Shown: positions 1 to 6,975 of the stretch, in pieces
How the letters are laid out: every line of letters starts with the position of its first letter
How positions within the stretch are numbered: position 1 is the first letter of the stretch
NCBI GenBank assembly: GCA_036310525.1
Contig: JAXJRQ010000144.1
Span: 1 to 14,874, forward strand
Origin: UBA4716 sp036310525
GTDB lineage: Bacteria > Bacillota > Clostridia > UBA1381
Direction: 5' to 3'
Length of the DNA: 14,874 bases
Notes under the pieces: model-generated
The model's input: the letters and a program-made list of their open reading frames with translations, nothing else
What the model was told of the DNA's origin: nothing
Database searches by the model: none
Translations under genes and position numbers: made by a program

Positions 1-867
1 GGCGAAGCTTTATCAACATTAATCGTTAATAAACTGAGAGGCACATTCACATGTGTTCCCGTTAAGGCTCCCGGCTTCGGTGACAGACGTAAGGAAATGC
101 TTCAGGATATAGCTGTTCTTACAGGCGGTCAGGTTATAAGCGAAGAGCTTGGTCTTGAGCTTAAGGACACACAGATTGTACAGCTTGGACGTGCAAAGCA
201 GGTTAAGATTCAGAAGGAACTTACAATCATAGTTGACGGCGCAGGTTCAAAGGAAGCTATTGACGACCGTGTAAAGGTTATCAAGAATCAGCTTGAACAG
301 AGTACATCAGATTTTGATAAGGAAAAGCTTCAGGAAAGACTTGCAAAGCTTGCAGGTGGTGTTGCAGTTATCAGAGTTGGTGCTGCTACAGAAACTGAAA
401 TGAAAGAAATGAAGCTCAGAATAGAAGACGCTCTTGCAGCTACAAAGGCAGCTGTTGAAGAGGGTATTATCGCAGGCGGCGGCACAAGCTACCTTGATGT
501 TATTCCTGAAGTTGCAAAGCTTCTTGACGAAACAGAAGGTGACGAAAAGACAGGTGTAATGATTGTACTTAAAGCTCTTGAAGAGCCGGCATGGCAAATT
601 GCCAAGAACGCAGGTCTTGAGGGTGCTGTAATTGTTGATAAGGTTAAGTCATGTCCTGCAGGCGAGGGTTATAATGCACTCACTTCACAGTACGGAAACA
701 TGATTTCAATGGGTATTGTTGACCCGGTTAAGGTTACACGTTCAGCATTACAGAATGCGGCATCAGTTGCATCAATGGTTCTCACAACAGAGAGTCTTGT
801 TGCAGATAAGCCTGAACCTCCCGCACCGGCTCCTGCTATGGATCCTTCAATGGGTGGAATGTATTAA
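1..867 (+). CDS. groEL: Chaperonin GroEL (60 kDa, Cpn60), C-terminal part; 5' end outside window
   Basis: GroEL is the ATP-driven group I chaperonin that folds cytosolic proteins inside a double seven-membered ring capped by GroES. The frame is open from base 1, and its first residues (GEALSTLIVN) align with about residue 255 of the Escherichia coli protein, so 288 residues of roughly 540 are present. The segment covers the second half of the apical domain (VKAPGFGDRRKEMLQDIA), the returning intermediate domain and the C-terminal equatorial domain. The catalytic aspartate equivalent to E. coli Asp398 lies in RIEDALAATKAAVEEG, near residue 143 of the fragment, followed by the conserved AGGGTSYLDV. 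The tail is proline-rich and ends in a single GGM followed by Tyr, a shortened form of the GGM repeats. A strong terminator follows directly, so this is the last gene of its unit; groES would be expected upstream, outside the window. Identification is certain. Confidence 0.97.
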   Translation, partial: GEALSTLIVNKLRGTFTCVPVKAPGFGDRRKEMLQDIAVLTGGQVISEELGLELKDTQIVQLGRAKQVKIQKELTIIVDGAGSKEAIDDRVKVIKNQLEQSTSDFDKEKLQERLAKLAGGVAVIRVGAATETEMKEMKLRIEDALAATKAAVEEGIIAGGGTSYLDVIPEVAKLLDETEGDEKTGVMIVLKALEEPAWQIAKNAGLEGAVIVDKVKSCPAGEGYNALTSQYGNMISMGIVDPVKVTRSALQNAASVASMVLTTESLVADKPEPPAPAPAMDPSMGGMY

Positions 868-870
868 TAA

Positions 871-917
871 AACAAAAAAATCAATCTGCAACATTGCAGA
901 TTGATTTTTTTTGTTTT
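871..917 (+). terminator. Intrinsic terminator of groEL
   Basis: Immediately after the groEL stop, AATCAATCTGCA (879-890) pairs perfectly with TGCAGATTGATT across the 4-nt loop ACAT. The stem can extend through an A run paired with the T run. An eight-T tract follows the core stem. This is a textbook rho-independent terminator on the plus strand; the A-rich left arm could let it work in reverse too, but no gene approaches from that side. Confidence 0.92.
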
Positions 918-922
918 AGGTA

Positions 923-951
923 TTGCAAATGAATATTCTTTTTGGTATAAT
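923..951 (+). promoter_or_regulatory. Sigma-A-type promoter of the GH2 gene
   Basis: TTGCAA (923-928) and a perfect TATAAT (946-951) are separated by 17 nt. TGG directly before the -10 box gives an extended -10 element. The promoter sits just past the groEL terminator and about 30 nt upstream of the GH2 start codon, which supports independent transcription of that gene. I see no obvious operator or catabolite-control palindrome around it. Confidence 0.8.
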
Positions 952-981
952 GATTATACTAATTAAAAGGAGACTGCAATT

Positions 982-3318
982 ATGAATAAAAAATATATGC
1001 TTGACGGGATGTGGGATTTATCATTCACATTACCGGATGAAAATAAAAAAATCACTGCAACAGCACCTGTGCCGGGGAATATTGAGCCGGTACTGGTTTC
1101 ACTCGGACTGATTGATGACTATCTTCCGGCAGACAGTGAGCGTGCAACTGCAAAATTTGAATCGGTGGATGACTGGACATATACAACTGTGTTTGATGCG
1201 CCGTCTTTTGAAGAGGGGAATACGCTTGAAATGGTGTTTGAAGGTATTGACACGATTGCAGACATTTATCTTAATGATGAGTATGTTTGCGAGTGTTGTA
1301 ACATGCACATGAAATATACGGTGGATGTGACTGAAAAACTAAAAGAAAAAGATAATCAGCTTAAAATTGTAATTAGAAGCAGTGAGTTGTGGGCACGTGA
1401 ACATTGTCATGACATGTTTGTGGGTGCAAATGGTCATGTAAGCTACTATGATTCAAGATCATATCTCAGAAAAGCACGTCATCAGTGGGGATGGGATAAT
1501 GCTCCGAGACTTCTTACGTCAGGAATTATACGTTCAGTATATATTGAAGAAGTGCCTGCGTGCAGATTTGACGAAGTGTATTTATATACAAAGTCAATTA
1601 AAGATGATATAGTTGAGCTGGGTGCAAACTGGATATATAAAACCGATAAAAAATATATTGCCGATCACAAAATCAGACTCACACTTTTTGATGATGAATC
1701 AATTGTTTATCAGCAAGACAGAGAAATCTTTTTTGTGCAGGGTGCATTCAGATACACAGTTCCCAGAGATAGCGTAAAATTATGGTGGCCCGTAAGCTTT
1801 GGTTCACCGCATATGTATACTGTAAAGCTTGAAATGCTCGTTGGTGATGAAGCAGTGGCAGTGCATGAAGCACCATTTGGTATACGCACATTGAGTCTTG
1901 AAAGAACAACAGATATTCTTTCGGATGGCGGTGAATTTGTATTTGTAATTAACGGTGAAAAGGTATTTATTAGGGGAACAAACTGGAAGCCTCTTGATCC
2001 GCTTGCGTCCGCTGCTGATGCGAAGACAAAAACCTTGCGTGCGCTTGATGAAGTAAAGAATCTTAATTGTAATATGATTCGTATCTGGGGCGGGGGAATA
2101 TATGAGGACAGCGTATTCTTTGAATATTGTGACGAGCATGGTATTATGGTATGGCAGGACTTTATGCTTGCGTGTGAAATACCGCCTACAGATGATGAAT
2201 ATTGTGAACTTATAAAGGCTGAGGCGTCTCAGGTGATAAAGAAATACAGAAATCATCCGTCGCTTGCTGTATGGTGCGGAGATAATGAAAATGATGAATC
2301 AATGACATGGACTGTTTATGATTCAAACATCCGTCCGTCGCAAAGTAAGATTACAAGACAGATTTTGCGGGATGCGGTTTTACATAATGACCCGTATCGT
2401 TCATATGTGGACAGCTCGCCGTATGTATCGGATGAAAACTATGTACAGAGAGAAAAAGAAGTGACTCATCATAAACCGGAAGAGCATCTTTATCCCGACA
2501 GTACGATATTTTTTGAAACTCTTAGAAATTGTAAGAGCTATTTTATAGGCGAAACGGGACCTATTCTTGTTAATGCTATAACTGCTAATAAGGCTATATT
2601 TGAGCGAGAAAAATCCCGTGCACAGCGCTTGTGGGATTCACCTGTGCTTCCGACTACTGTAGGACATCAGAATGACGGATATTTTACCACATGGAGAAAT
2701 GCAGGCAAAGAATTATGTCTTCATAATTTCGGACGTGATTTTACGTTTGATGAATGGAGTGACTATATGATGGCGATAAACATATCATGTGCCGAGATTT
2801 TCAAGGATGTTATTGAGTATTGCCGTGTACAGCGTTGGACAAAAACCGGAGTAATCTGGTGGTCGTTGGTGGATATGTGGCCGATGCTGTTTAATTATTC
2901 GATTATGGACTATGAGTATAATAAGAAGCTTCCGTATCACTGGATTCGCCAGTCACAGCAGGAATTTGCACTTATGGGCGTACGTACCGAAATTGACGGT
3001 GAAATGGCACTATATGCGGCAAATGATACACTGCATGATGTAACTGCATCATATACCGTAACAGCGTATGATGCGGATGGAAATGGTAAAAATATTGCAT
3101 CTGGCCTTTGTAAGCAGGGTGCAAATTCAGCGGAGCTTATTCAGCGCATTGCGGAAGGCGATGAAGCAAGTTTGTGGATAATTAAGTGGACATACAACGG
3201 CGAAACGCAGTCAAACCATGTATTCACAAAGAAAACAACATATGATGTTATGCGTAAATGGGTAGAGATAATAGGCAGAGAATGTGGATTTATAAATGAG
3301 ATTACAGAACTGAACTGA
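982..3318 (+). CDS. Glycoside hydrolase family 2 protein, beta-mannosidase type, cytoplasmic
   Basis: This 778-residue protein resembles GH2 beta-mannosidases, retaining enzymes that remove terminal beta-linked mannose from oligosaccharides. The N-terminal sugar-binding domain spans about residues 1-190 and contains the family stretch RKARHQWGWDNAPRL (163-177). A beta-sandwich follows to about 310, then the TIM barrel. Barrel landmarks are FIRGTNWKPLDPL (329-341), IRIWGGGIYED (367-377) and the presumed acid/base Glu436 in WCGDNEN. The candidate nucleophile is Glu524 in FIGETGP. WWSLVDMWP (626-634) matches the aromatic end of the active site. Both catalytic motifs differ from the more usual GNNE and SEFG forms, so the exact substrate is uncertain; another beta-glycoside is possible. 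There is no signal peptide, implying action on imported sugars in the cytosol. The ATG follows AAAGGAG by about 9 nt. No transporter or sugar regulator is adjacent. Confidence 0.85.
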   Translation: MNKKYMLDGMWDLSFTLPDENKKITATAPVPGNIEPVLVSLGLIDDYLPADSERATAKFESVDDWTYTTVFDAPSFEEGNTLEMVFEGIDTIADIYLNDEYVCECCNMHMKYTVDVTEKLKEKDNQLKIVIRSSELWAREHCHDMFVGANGHVSYYDSRSYLRKARHQWGWDNAPRLLTSGIIRSVYIEEVPACRFDEVYLYTKSIKDDIVELGANWIYKTDKKYIADHKIRLTLFDDESIVYQQDREIFFVQGAFRYTVPRDSVKLWWPVSFGSPHMYTVKLEMLVGDEAVAVHEAPFGIRTLSLERTTDILSDGGEFVFVINGEKVFIRGTNWKPLDPLASAADAKTKTLRALDEVKNLNCNMIRIWGGGIYEDSVFFEYCDEHGIMVWQDFMLACEIPPTDDEYCELIKAEASQVIKKYRNHPSLAVWCGDNENDESMTWTVYDSNIRPSQSKITRQILRDAVLHNDPYRSYVDSSPYVSDENYVQREKEVTHHKPEEHLYPDSTIFFETLRNCKSYFIGETGPILVNAITANKAIFEREKSRAQRLWDSPVLPTTVGHQNDGYFTTWRNAGKELCLHNFGRDFTFDEWSDYMMAINISCAEIFKDVIEYCRVQRWTKTGVIWWSLVDMWPMLFNYSIMDYEYNKKLPYHWIRQSQQEFALMGVRTEIDGEMALYAANDTLHDVTASYTVTAYDADGNGKNIASGLCKQGANSAELIQRIAEGDEASLWIIKWTYNGETQSNHVFTKKTTYDVMRKWVEIIGRECGFINEITELN

Positions 3319-3322
3319 TTTG

Positions 3323-3356
3323 AATAATAGGAGTGATTTACATCACTCCTATTATT
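3323..3356 (+). terminator. Perfect 15-bp hairpin after the GH2 gene, probable terminator
   Basis: AATAATAGGAGTGAT (3323-3337) and its exact reverse complement (3342-3356) flank the loop TTAC, starting 5 nt after the GH2 stop codon. The position fits a terminator, but the U tract is poor: beyond the stem only T, G, T and then A-rich sequence, with TTTTTT not appearing until about 3368. Termination may be inefficient, or the hairpin may mainly protect the 3' end. Confidence 0.6.
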
Positions 3357-3375
3357 TGTAATAGCAGTTTTTTGT

Positions 3376-3411
3376 AAAAAAAGTGTGTTGCCTCAAAATG
3401 AAGCAACACAC
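3376..3411 (-). terminator. Intrinsic terminator of the symporter/acyl-CoA ligase unit
   Basis: GTGTGTTGC (3383-3391) pairs perfectly with GCAACACAC (3403-3411) around an 11-nt loop. Read on the minus strand the stem is followed directly by seven T (complement of 3376-3382), as expected for a rho-independent terminator of the minus-strand genes. On the plus strand the stem is followed by CAAAATG and would not terminate. Confidence 0.87.
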
Positions 3412-3418
3412 CAAAATG

Positions 3419-3487
3419 ATGCTCTGTTTGTAGCGATACAACTTTCGCACATAATATAGGGTGTGAAAATAGAGCATACATTTTTTT
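3419..3487 (+). ncRNA. Candidate structured RNA: compact three-way junction followed by U7
   Basis: The segment folds by eye into three helices. P1 pairs 3419-3426 with 3470-3477 (8 bp including one G-U). P2 pairs 3428-3432 with 3437-3441 and closes on the GNRA-type tetraloop GCGA. P3 pairs 3443-3450 with 3461-3468 (8 bp including one G-U) around a 10-nt loop. Only single bases (3427, 3442, 3469) separate the helices. Read on the plus strand the loop is GCGA and the odd pair in P3 is G-U. On the minus strand these become UCGC and an A-C mismatch, so plus-strand RNA is favoured. ACA and then seven T (3481-3487) follow P1, reminiscent of a terminator. It matches no riboswitch or ribozyme I recognise and may simply be a complex terminator between convergent genes. 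Confidence 0.3.
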
Positions 3488-5120
3488 AGATTTCAATCTG
3501 TGTTTTTACAACGCTTTCGCCACAGTAGATTTTTCTCAGTTTCGGTTTTTCGATTTTACCGGTTGGATTTCGAGGTACATCTGCAAAAATAATCTTTCTC
3601 GGACGCTTATATCTGGGTAAATCCATACAGAATTCCATAATTTCGTCTTCACTGCAGCTGTGACCTTCTTTAAGCTGGATAATGGCCGCTGAAATTTCGC
3701 CGAGTCTTGCATCGGGGAGACCGATTACTGCAACGTCATTTATATGGTCGTTCTTTCTGAGGAAGTCTTCAATCTGTACGGGATAGATATTTTCGCCGCC
3801 CGTGATAATTACGTCTTTTGCACGGTCAACAAGATAAATAAATCCGTCCTCATCCTCCTGAGCCATATCGCCCGTAAGGAGCCAGTCGCCCTTTAAAACC
3901 TCTTCTGTAGATTTGGGGTCATTATAGTAGCAAAGCATTACTCCGGGGCCTTTTACTGCAAGCTCACCAACTTCGCCCTGCTTAACATCATTGCCGTCAG
4001 GGTCAATAATTCTTGTTTCCCAGCCGTAGCCCGCAACACCGATTGCGCCCACTTTATGTATATTTTCAACACCAAGATGTACACATCCTGGTCCGATTGA
4101 TTCAGACAAACCGTAGTTTGTGTCATATTCGTGATGTGGGAAATACTGTTTCCAACGCTTGATAAGTGAGGGAGGAACGGGCTGTGCACCGATGTGCATT
4201 AATCTCCACTGACTCAGCTCATAATCCTCAAGCTTAATATCTCCTCTTTCTACAGCGTCAAGTATGTCCTGTGCCCAGGGAACAAGCAACCATACAAGCG
4301 TGCATTTTTCTTCAGAAACAGCCTGCAAAATCCATTCAGGCTTCACACCTCTTAAAATTACAGCCTTTGAACATGAATGTAAGCTTCCCATCCAGTGCAT
4401 TTTTGCACCTGTGTGATACAGGGGAGGGATGCAAAGGAATACGTCATCATGCGATGTACTGTGATGCTTTTGCTCAACCGTAGCCGCATGTGTAAGGCTC
4501 TTGTGTGCATGAAGGATTGCTTTGGGGAATCCAGTAGTTCCTGATGAAAAATAGATAGCACCGTTATCTTCGTCAGTAATAGGAATATCAGGTGATACAT
4601 TGCTTGCAAACTGTACAAGATAGTCATAGCTTTCTGCGAATGTAGGGCAGTTTGAGCCTACATAGAATAACTGCTTCACACGTGGCATTCTGTCGCAGAT
4701 TTCTTCAACACGACCGATAAATTCGGGTCCGAATATAAGAACATCGGAGTCTGCCAGTTCCACGCAATATTTTATCTCCTGTGCAGTATATCTGTAGTTA
4801 AGCGGTACAGCAACCGCACCTGCTTTCAATACACCAAAGTATATTGGCAGCCATTCAAGACAATTCATAAGAAGAATTGCAACCTTATCGCCCTTTTTGA
4901 TACCTCTGCTCAAAAGCAGATTGGCAAACTTATTGGCTTTTTCGTCAAATTCTTTCCAGGTTATTTCGCTTCTTCCGCTTGAAAGGGGATTTGTTTCGAT
5001 AAGTGAATATTCCTTCCATGTGATTTTTGTGTGTTCCATAACCTGTGGGTCAATTTCAACAAGGGCAACCTCGTTACCGCACTCACGTGCGTTTCTTTCT
5101 AATAGTTCCGTAACCGGCAT
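3486..5120 (-). CDS. AMP-forming acyl-CoA ligase (ANL superfamily), substrate unknown
   Basis: The 544-residue protein is a complete member of the adenylate-forming superfamily. Such enzymes activate a carboxylic acid with ATP to an acyl-AMP and then load it onto CoA. The phosphate-binding loop is YFSSGTTGFPK (190-200). Further motifs are YGLSE (336-340), TGD with Asp418, DRAKDVIITGGENIYP (432-447) and NPTGK with the catalytic Lys522 for the adenylation step. The large domain runs to about residue 430, followed by the mobile C-terminal domain. The N-terminus is odd: ITWKE occurs at 33-37 and again at 53-57, inserting about 20 residues relative to most ligases. There is no signal peptide, so it is cytosolic. 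The ATG follows AAAGGAG by about 10 nt, 20 nt after the symporter stop, so the two genes are probably co-transcribed. Fatty, aromatic or other organic acids are all possible substrates; sequence alone does not decide. Confidence 0.9.
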   Translation of the reverse strand: MPVTELLERNARECGNEVALVEIDPQVMEHTKITWKEYSLIETNPLSSGRSEITWKEFDEKANKFANLLLSRGIKKGDKVAILLMNCLEWLPIYFGVLKAGAVAVPLNYRYTAQEIKYCVELADSDVLIFGPEFIGRVEEICDRMPRVKQLFYVGSNCPTFAESYDYLVQFASNVSPDIPITDEDNGAIYFSSGTTGFPKAILHAHKSLTHAATVEQKHHSTSHDDVFLCIPPLYHTGAKMHWMGSLHSCSKAVILRGVKPEWILQAVSEEKCTLVWLLVPWAQDILDAVERGDIKLEDYELSQWRLMHIGAQPVPPSLIKRWKQYFPHHEYDTNYGLSESIGPGCVHLGVENIHKVGAIGVAGYGWETRIIDPDGNDVKQGEVGELAVKGPGVMLCYYNDPKSTEEVLKGDWLLTGDMAQEDEDGFIYLVDRAKDVIITGGENIYPVQIEDFLRKNDHINDVAVIGLPDARLGEISAAIIQLKEGHSCSEDEIMEFCMDLPRYKRPRKIIFADVPRNPTGKIEKPKLRKIYCGESVVKTQIEI

Positions 5121-5140
5121 AAATTTTTTCGCTCCTTTAT

Positions 5141-6712
5141 TTATTCTTCTTCAGTTACCGTGAAAACCTTAGTAATGAAGTTATTGTCAAATTTTTTTGT
5201 AAACATTGATACGACAGGCACTACAACAAGTGAAACAGCCATTGCAGCACAACCCATTTCGGGAGCTTTCTTTGCAGCAAGCTTAAATGCTGCACCTACT
5301 GTACCTGCATCCGCCATATTCATGCATGTGAGTATGATCGTGGTGAGTACAACCGTAAGGAAACCGCAAACCATACCTGCCCAAGCGCCTGCTTTTGTTG
5401 TCTTTTTTGAATAGATGCCCCATACGTACGGGCCGATGAAACAGCCTGATACAATACCCCAGCTGAAAGACATAATATTAACGATAATTGTTATGTTTGT
5501 GGTTGCGAATATGTATGAGAGCGCAACGAAAATCAGACAAAGAACTCTTGTGAGAAGCATCTGATTTTTGGGGTCATAGTTTTTCTTTACTGCGGGAACA
5601 AGGTCAACGCTGATAGCAGACGATGATGAAAGAACTATTGATGAAAGTGTTGACATTGAAGCAGATAAAAGAAGAATAAGTATTACTGCAAGAATAATTG
5701 TTGTTACAATGTTGGGGTCACCCAAAGCTGTAAGTAGTGTGGTAGGGATTACCGAGTCAACGCCGCCTTCGGGTAGTTTGTTGTTGAGTATCAGTCGTGA
5801 AAGTGAGCCTACAAAGTAAGCACCGCAACCGATAATAACGGCGAATGCTGTAGATATGTATTTTGCCTGTTTAATTGATTTAATATTTTTTATAGCGTAG
5901 TATTTGTTTACCATCTGAGGAAGTCCCCATGTTCCGAATGAGGTGAGAAGTATATTCACACATAGGAATTTAATACTTGAACCACCGTACCAGCTGGTAA
6001 TCTGTGCACCGGTTATTCCGTCGCCGTTGTCAGGAATAGCTTTGAGGTTATCGAGCATATTTGCAAAACCGCCGACTGCATCTGTGTTTACGATTGCGAT
6101 AATCATGGCAATAACGCCGACAATCATGATTATACCCTGTACGAAATCTGTGTAAGCTGTAGCAACATATCCGCCCAATACAAGATAGCATGCGGTAAGA
6201 ACTGCAATTACGAGCATCCAGATATTATTTGAAACTCCCGGGAATATTGTTGAGAACATTGAACCAAGTCCTTTATAAACAGCGGCGCTGTAGGGGACAA
6301 GGAAAACGAAAATGATAACTGCGGCAAAAACCTTAAGTGCCGTACAGTCATACCTGCTTTCAAAAAATTCAGGCATTGTTTTGGATTGCAAAGTGTGAGT
6401 CATAGTTCTGGTACGCACTGCAAGAAGCTGCCATGCAAGCAGACAACCCAAAACAGCATTTCCTATACCGATCCATATAGAACCGAGACCGATATTCCAG
6501 CCATGCTGACCTGCGTAACCAACGAATACAACTGCTGAGAAATAAGATGTACCGTATGCAAAAGCTGATACCCATGCACCGATGTTTCTGCTTCCTAAAA
6601 GGAAACCGTCAAGTGTTTTTGTCTTTTTTGTGCTTGCTACACCGATAAGAATCATTGCAAGTGCAAAAATAATCAGTGCAACAACTGTTACAATTTGTGT
6701 TTGGTTTAACAT
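5141..6712 (-). CDS. Sodium:solute symporter family (SSSF) membrane transporter
   Basis: This 523-residue, very hydrophobic protein has about 13 predicted membrane helices, the first at roughly residues 7-26, matching the SSSF/LeuT-fold sodium symporters (relatives of PutP, PanF and SGLT). Characteristic stretches are GFLLGSRNIGAWVSAFAYG (36-54), the glycine-rich following helix (61-90), and MSTLSSIVLSSSSAISVDL (353-371). The last carries the serines that form the sodium site in this family. The short charged tail ends in Glu-Glu-Glu. It should import a small solute with sodium across the cytoplasmic membrane. Because a CoA ligase follows 20 nt downstream, a carboxylate substrate is a reasonable inference, but nothing in the sequence fixes it. 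The ATG is preceded by GGAAGGA at a rather long spacing. It appears to be the first gene of a two-gene unit ending at the terminator near 3376-3411. Confidence 0.92.
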   Translation of the reverse strand: MLNQTQIVTVVALIIFALAMILIGVASTKKTKTLDGFLLGSRNIGAWVSAFAYGTSYFSAVVFVGYAGQHGWNIGLGSIWIGIGNAVLGCLLAWQLLAVRTRTMTHTLQSKTMPEFFESRYDCTALKVFAAVIIFVFLVPYSAAVYKGLGSMFSTIFPGVSNNIWMLVIAVLTACYLVLGGYVATAYTDFVQGIIMIVGVIAMIIAIVNTDAVGGFANMLDNLKAIPDNGDGITGAQITSWYGGSSIKFLCVNILLTSFGTWGLPQMVNKYYAIKNIKSIKQAKYISTAFAVIIGCGAYFVGSLSRLILNNKLPEGGVDSVIPTTLLTALGDPNIVTTIILAVILILLLSASMSTLSSIVLSSSSAISVDLVPAVKKNYDPKNQMLLTRVLCLIFVALSYIFATTNITIIVNIMSFSWGIVSGCFIGPYVWGIYSKKTTKAGAWAGMVCGFLTVVLTTIILTCMNMADAGTVGAAFKLAAKKAPEMGCAAMAVSLVVVPVVSMFTKKFDNNFITKVFTVTEEE

Positions 6713-6906
6713 AATAAAAACCGTCCTTCCGTTTTACATATTTTTTTGTTTGTTATGTGTTTTTTTTATTCTTCCACATTACTACACTACAGAATATATT
6801 ATACAATATTTTTTTTATAAAAGGAAGTACTATAATTGATTTTCGGTATTGTTTATCAAAAAATATTTTTATTTTGTGCATTTTGTCGGTGAAATGCTGA
6901 AAAGAG
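6713..6906 (-). promoter_or_regulatory. AT-rich leader and probable promoter region of the symporter gene
   Basis: On the minus strand a perfect TATAAT lies at 6803-6798, about 85 nt upstream of the symporter ATG, but the hexamer 17 nt before it is TTCCTT, a poor -35 box. A second possibility is TTGATA (6859-6854) with TATAGT (6834-6829), spaced 19 nt. The leader is A/T-run rich; I see no riboswitch-like conserved core, T-box or catabolite-response palindrome in it. No gene is present in this stretch. Confidence 0.35.
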
Positions 6907-6946
6907 AAAAAAATTAAGGAATTTACTTTGTGAGTAAATTCCTTAA
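6907..6946 (-). terminator. Intrinsic terminator of the ykgJ-like/VanW unit
   Basis: TTAAGGAATTTACT (6914-6927) is followed after 5 nt by its perfect reverse complement (6933-6946). On the minus strand the 14-bp stem is followed directly by seven T (complement of 6907-6913). It begins about 30 nt past the VanW-protein stop codon, and it separates this unit from the symporter gene on the same strand. Confidence 0.9.
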
Positions 6947-6975
6947 TAATAGTATTTTATTTTGTAAAGTTTTAG

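Noticed and set aside
307..597. Antisense reading frame inside groEL (and similar antisense frames inside GH2, the symporter, VanW and topoisomerase genes)
   Set aside because: They lie wholly within well-identified genes, have low-complexity or Cys/Phe-rich translations typical of shadow frames, and lack ribosome binding sites.
3419..3487. Hammerhead or other known self-cleaving ribozyme in the three-way junction
   Set aside because: The hammerhead core CUGAUGA is absent and the linkers are single bases, too short for the conserved core; no known riboswitch consensus could be matched either.
4940..5032. Recent tandem duplication or frameshift in the ligase N-terminus
   Set aside because: The frame stays open and the two ITWKE copies use different codons, so a recent duplication or assembly artefact is unlikely.
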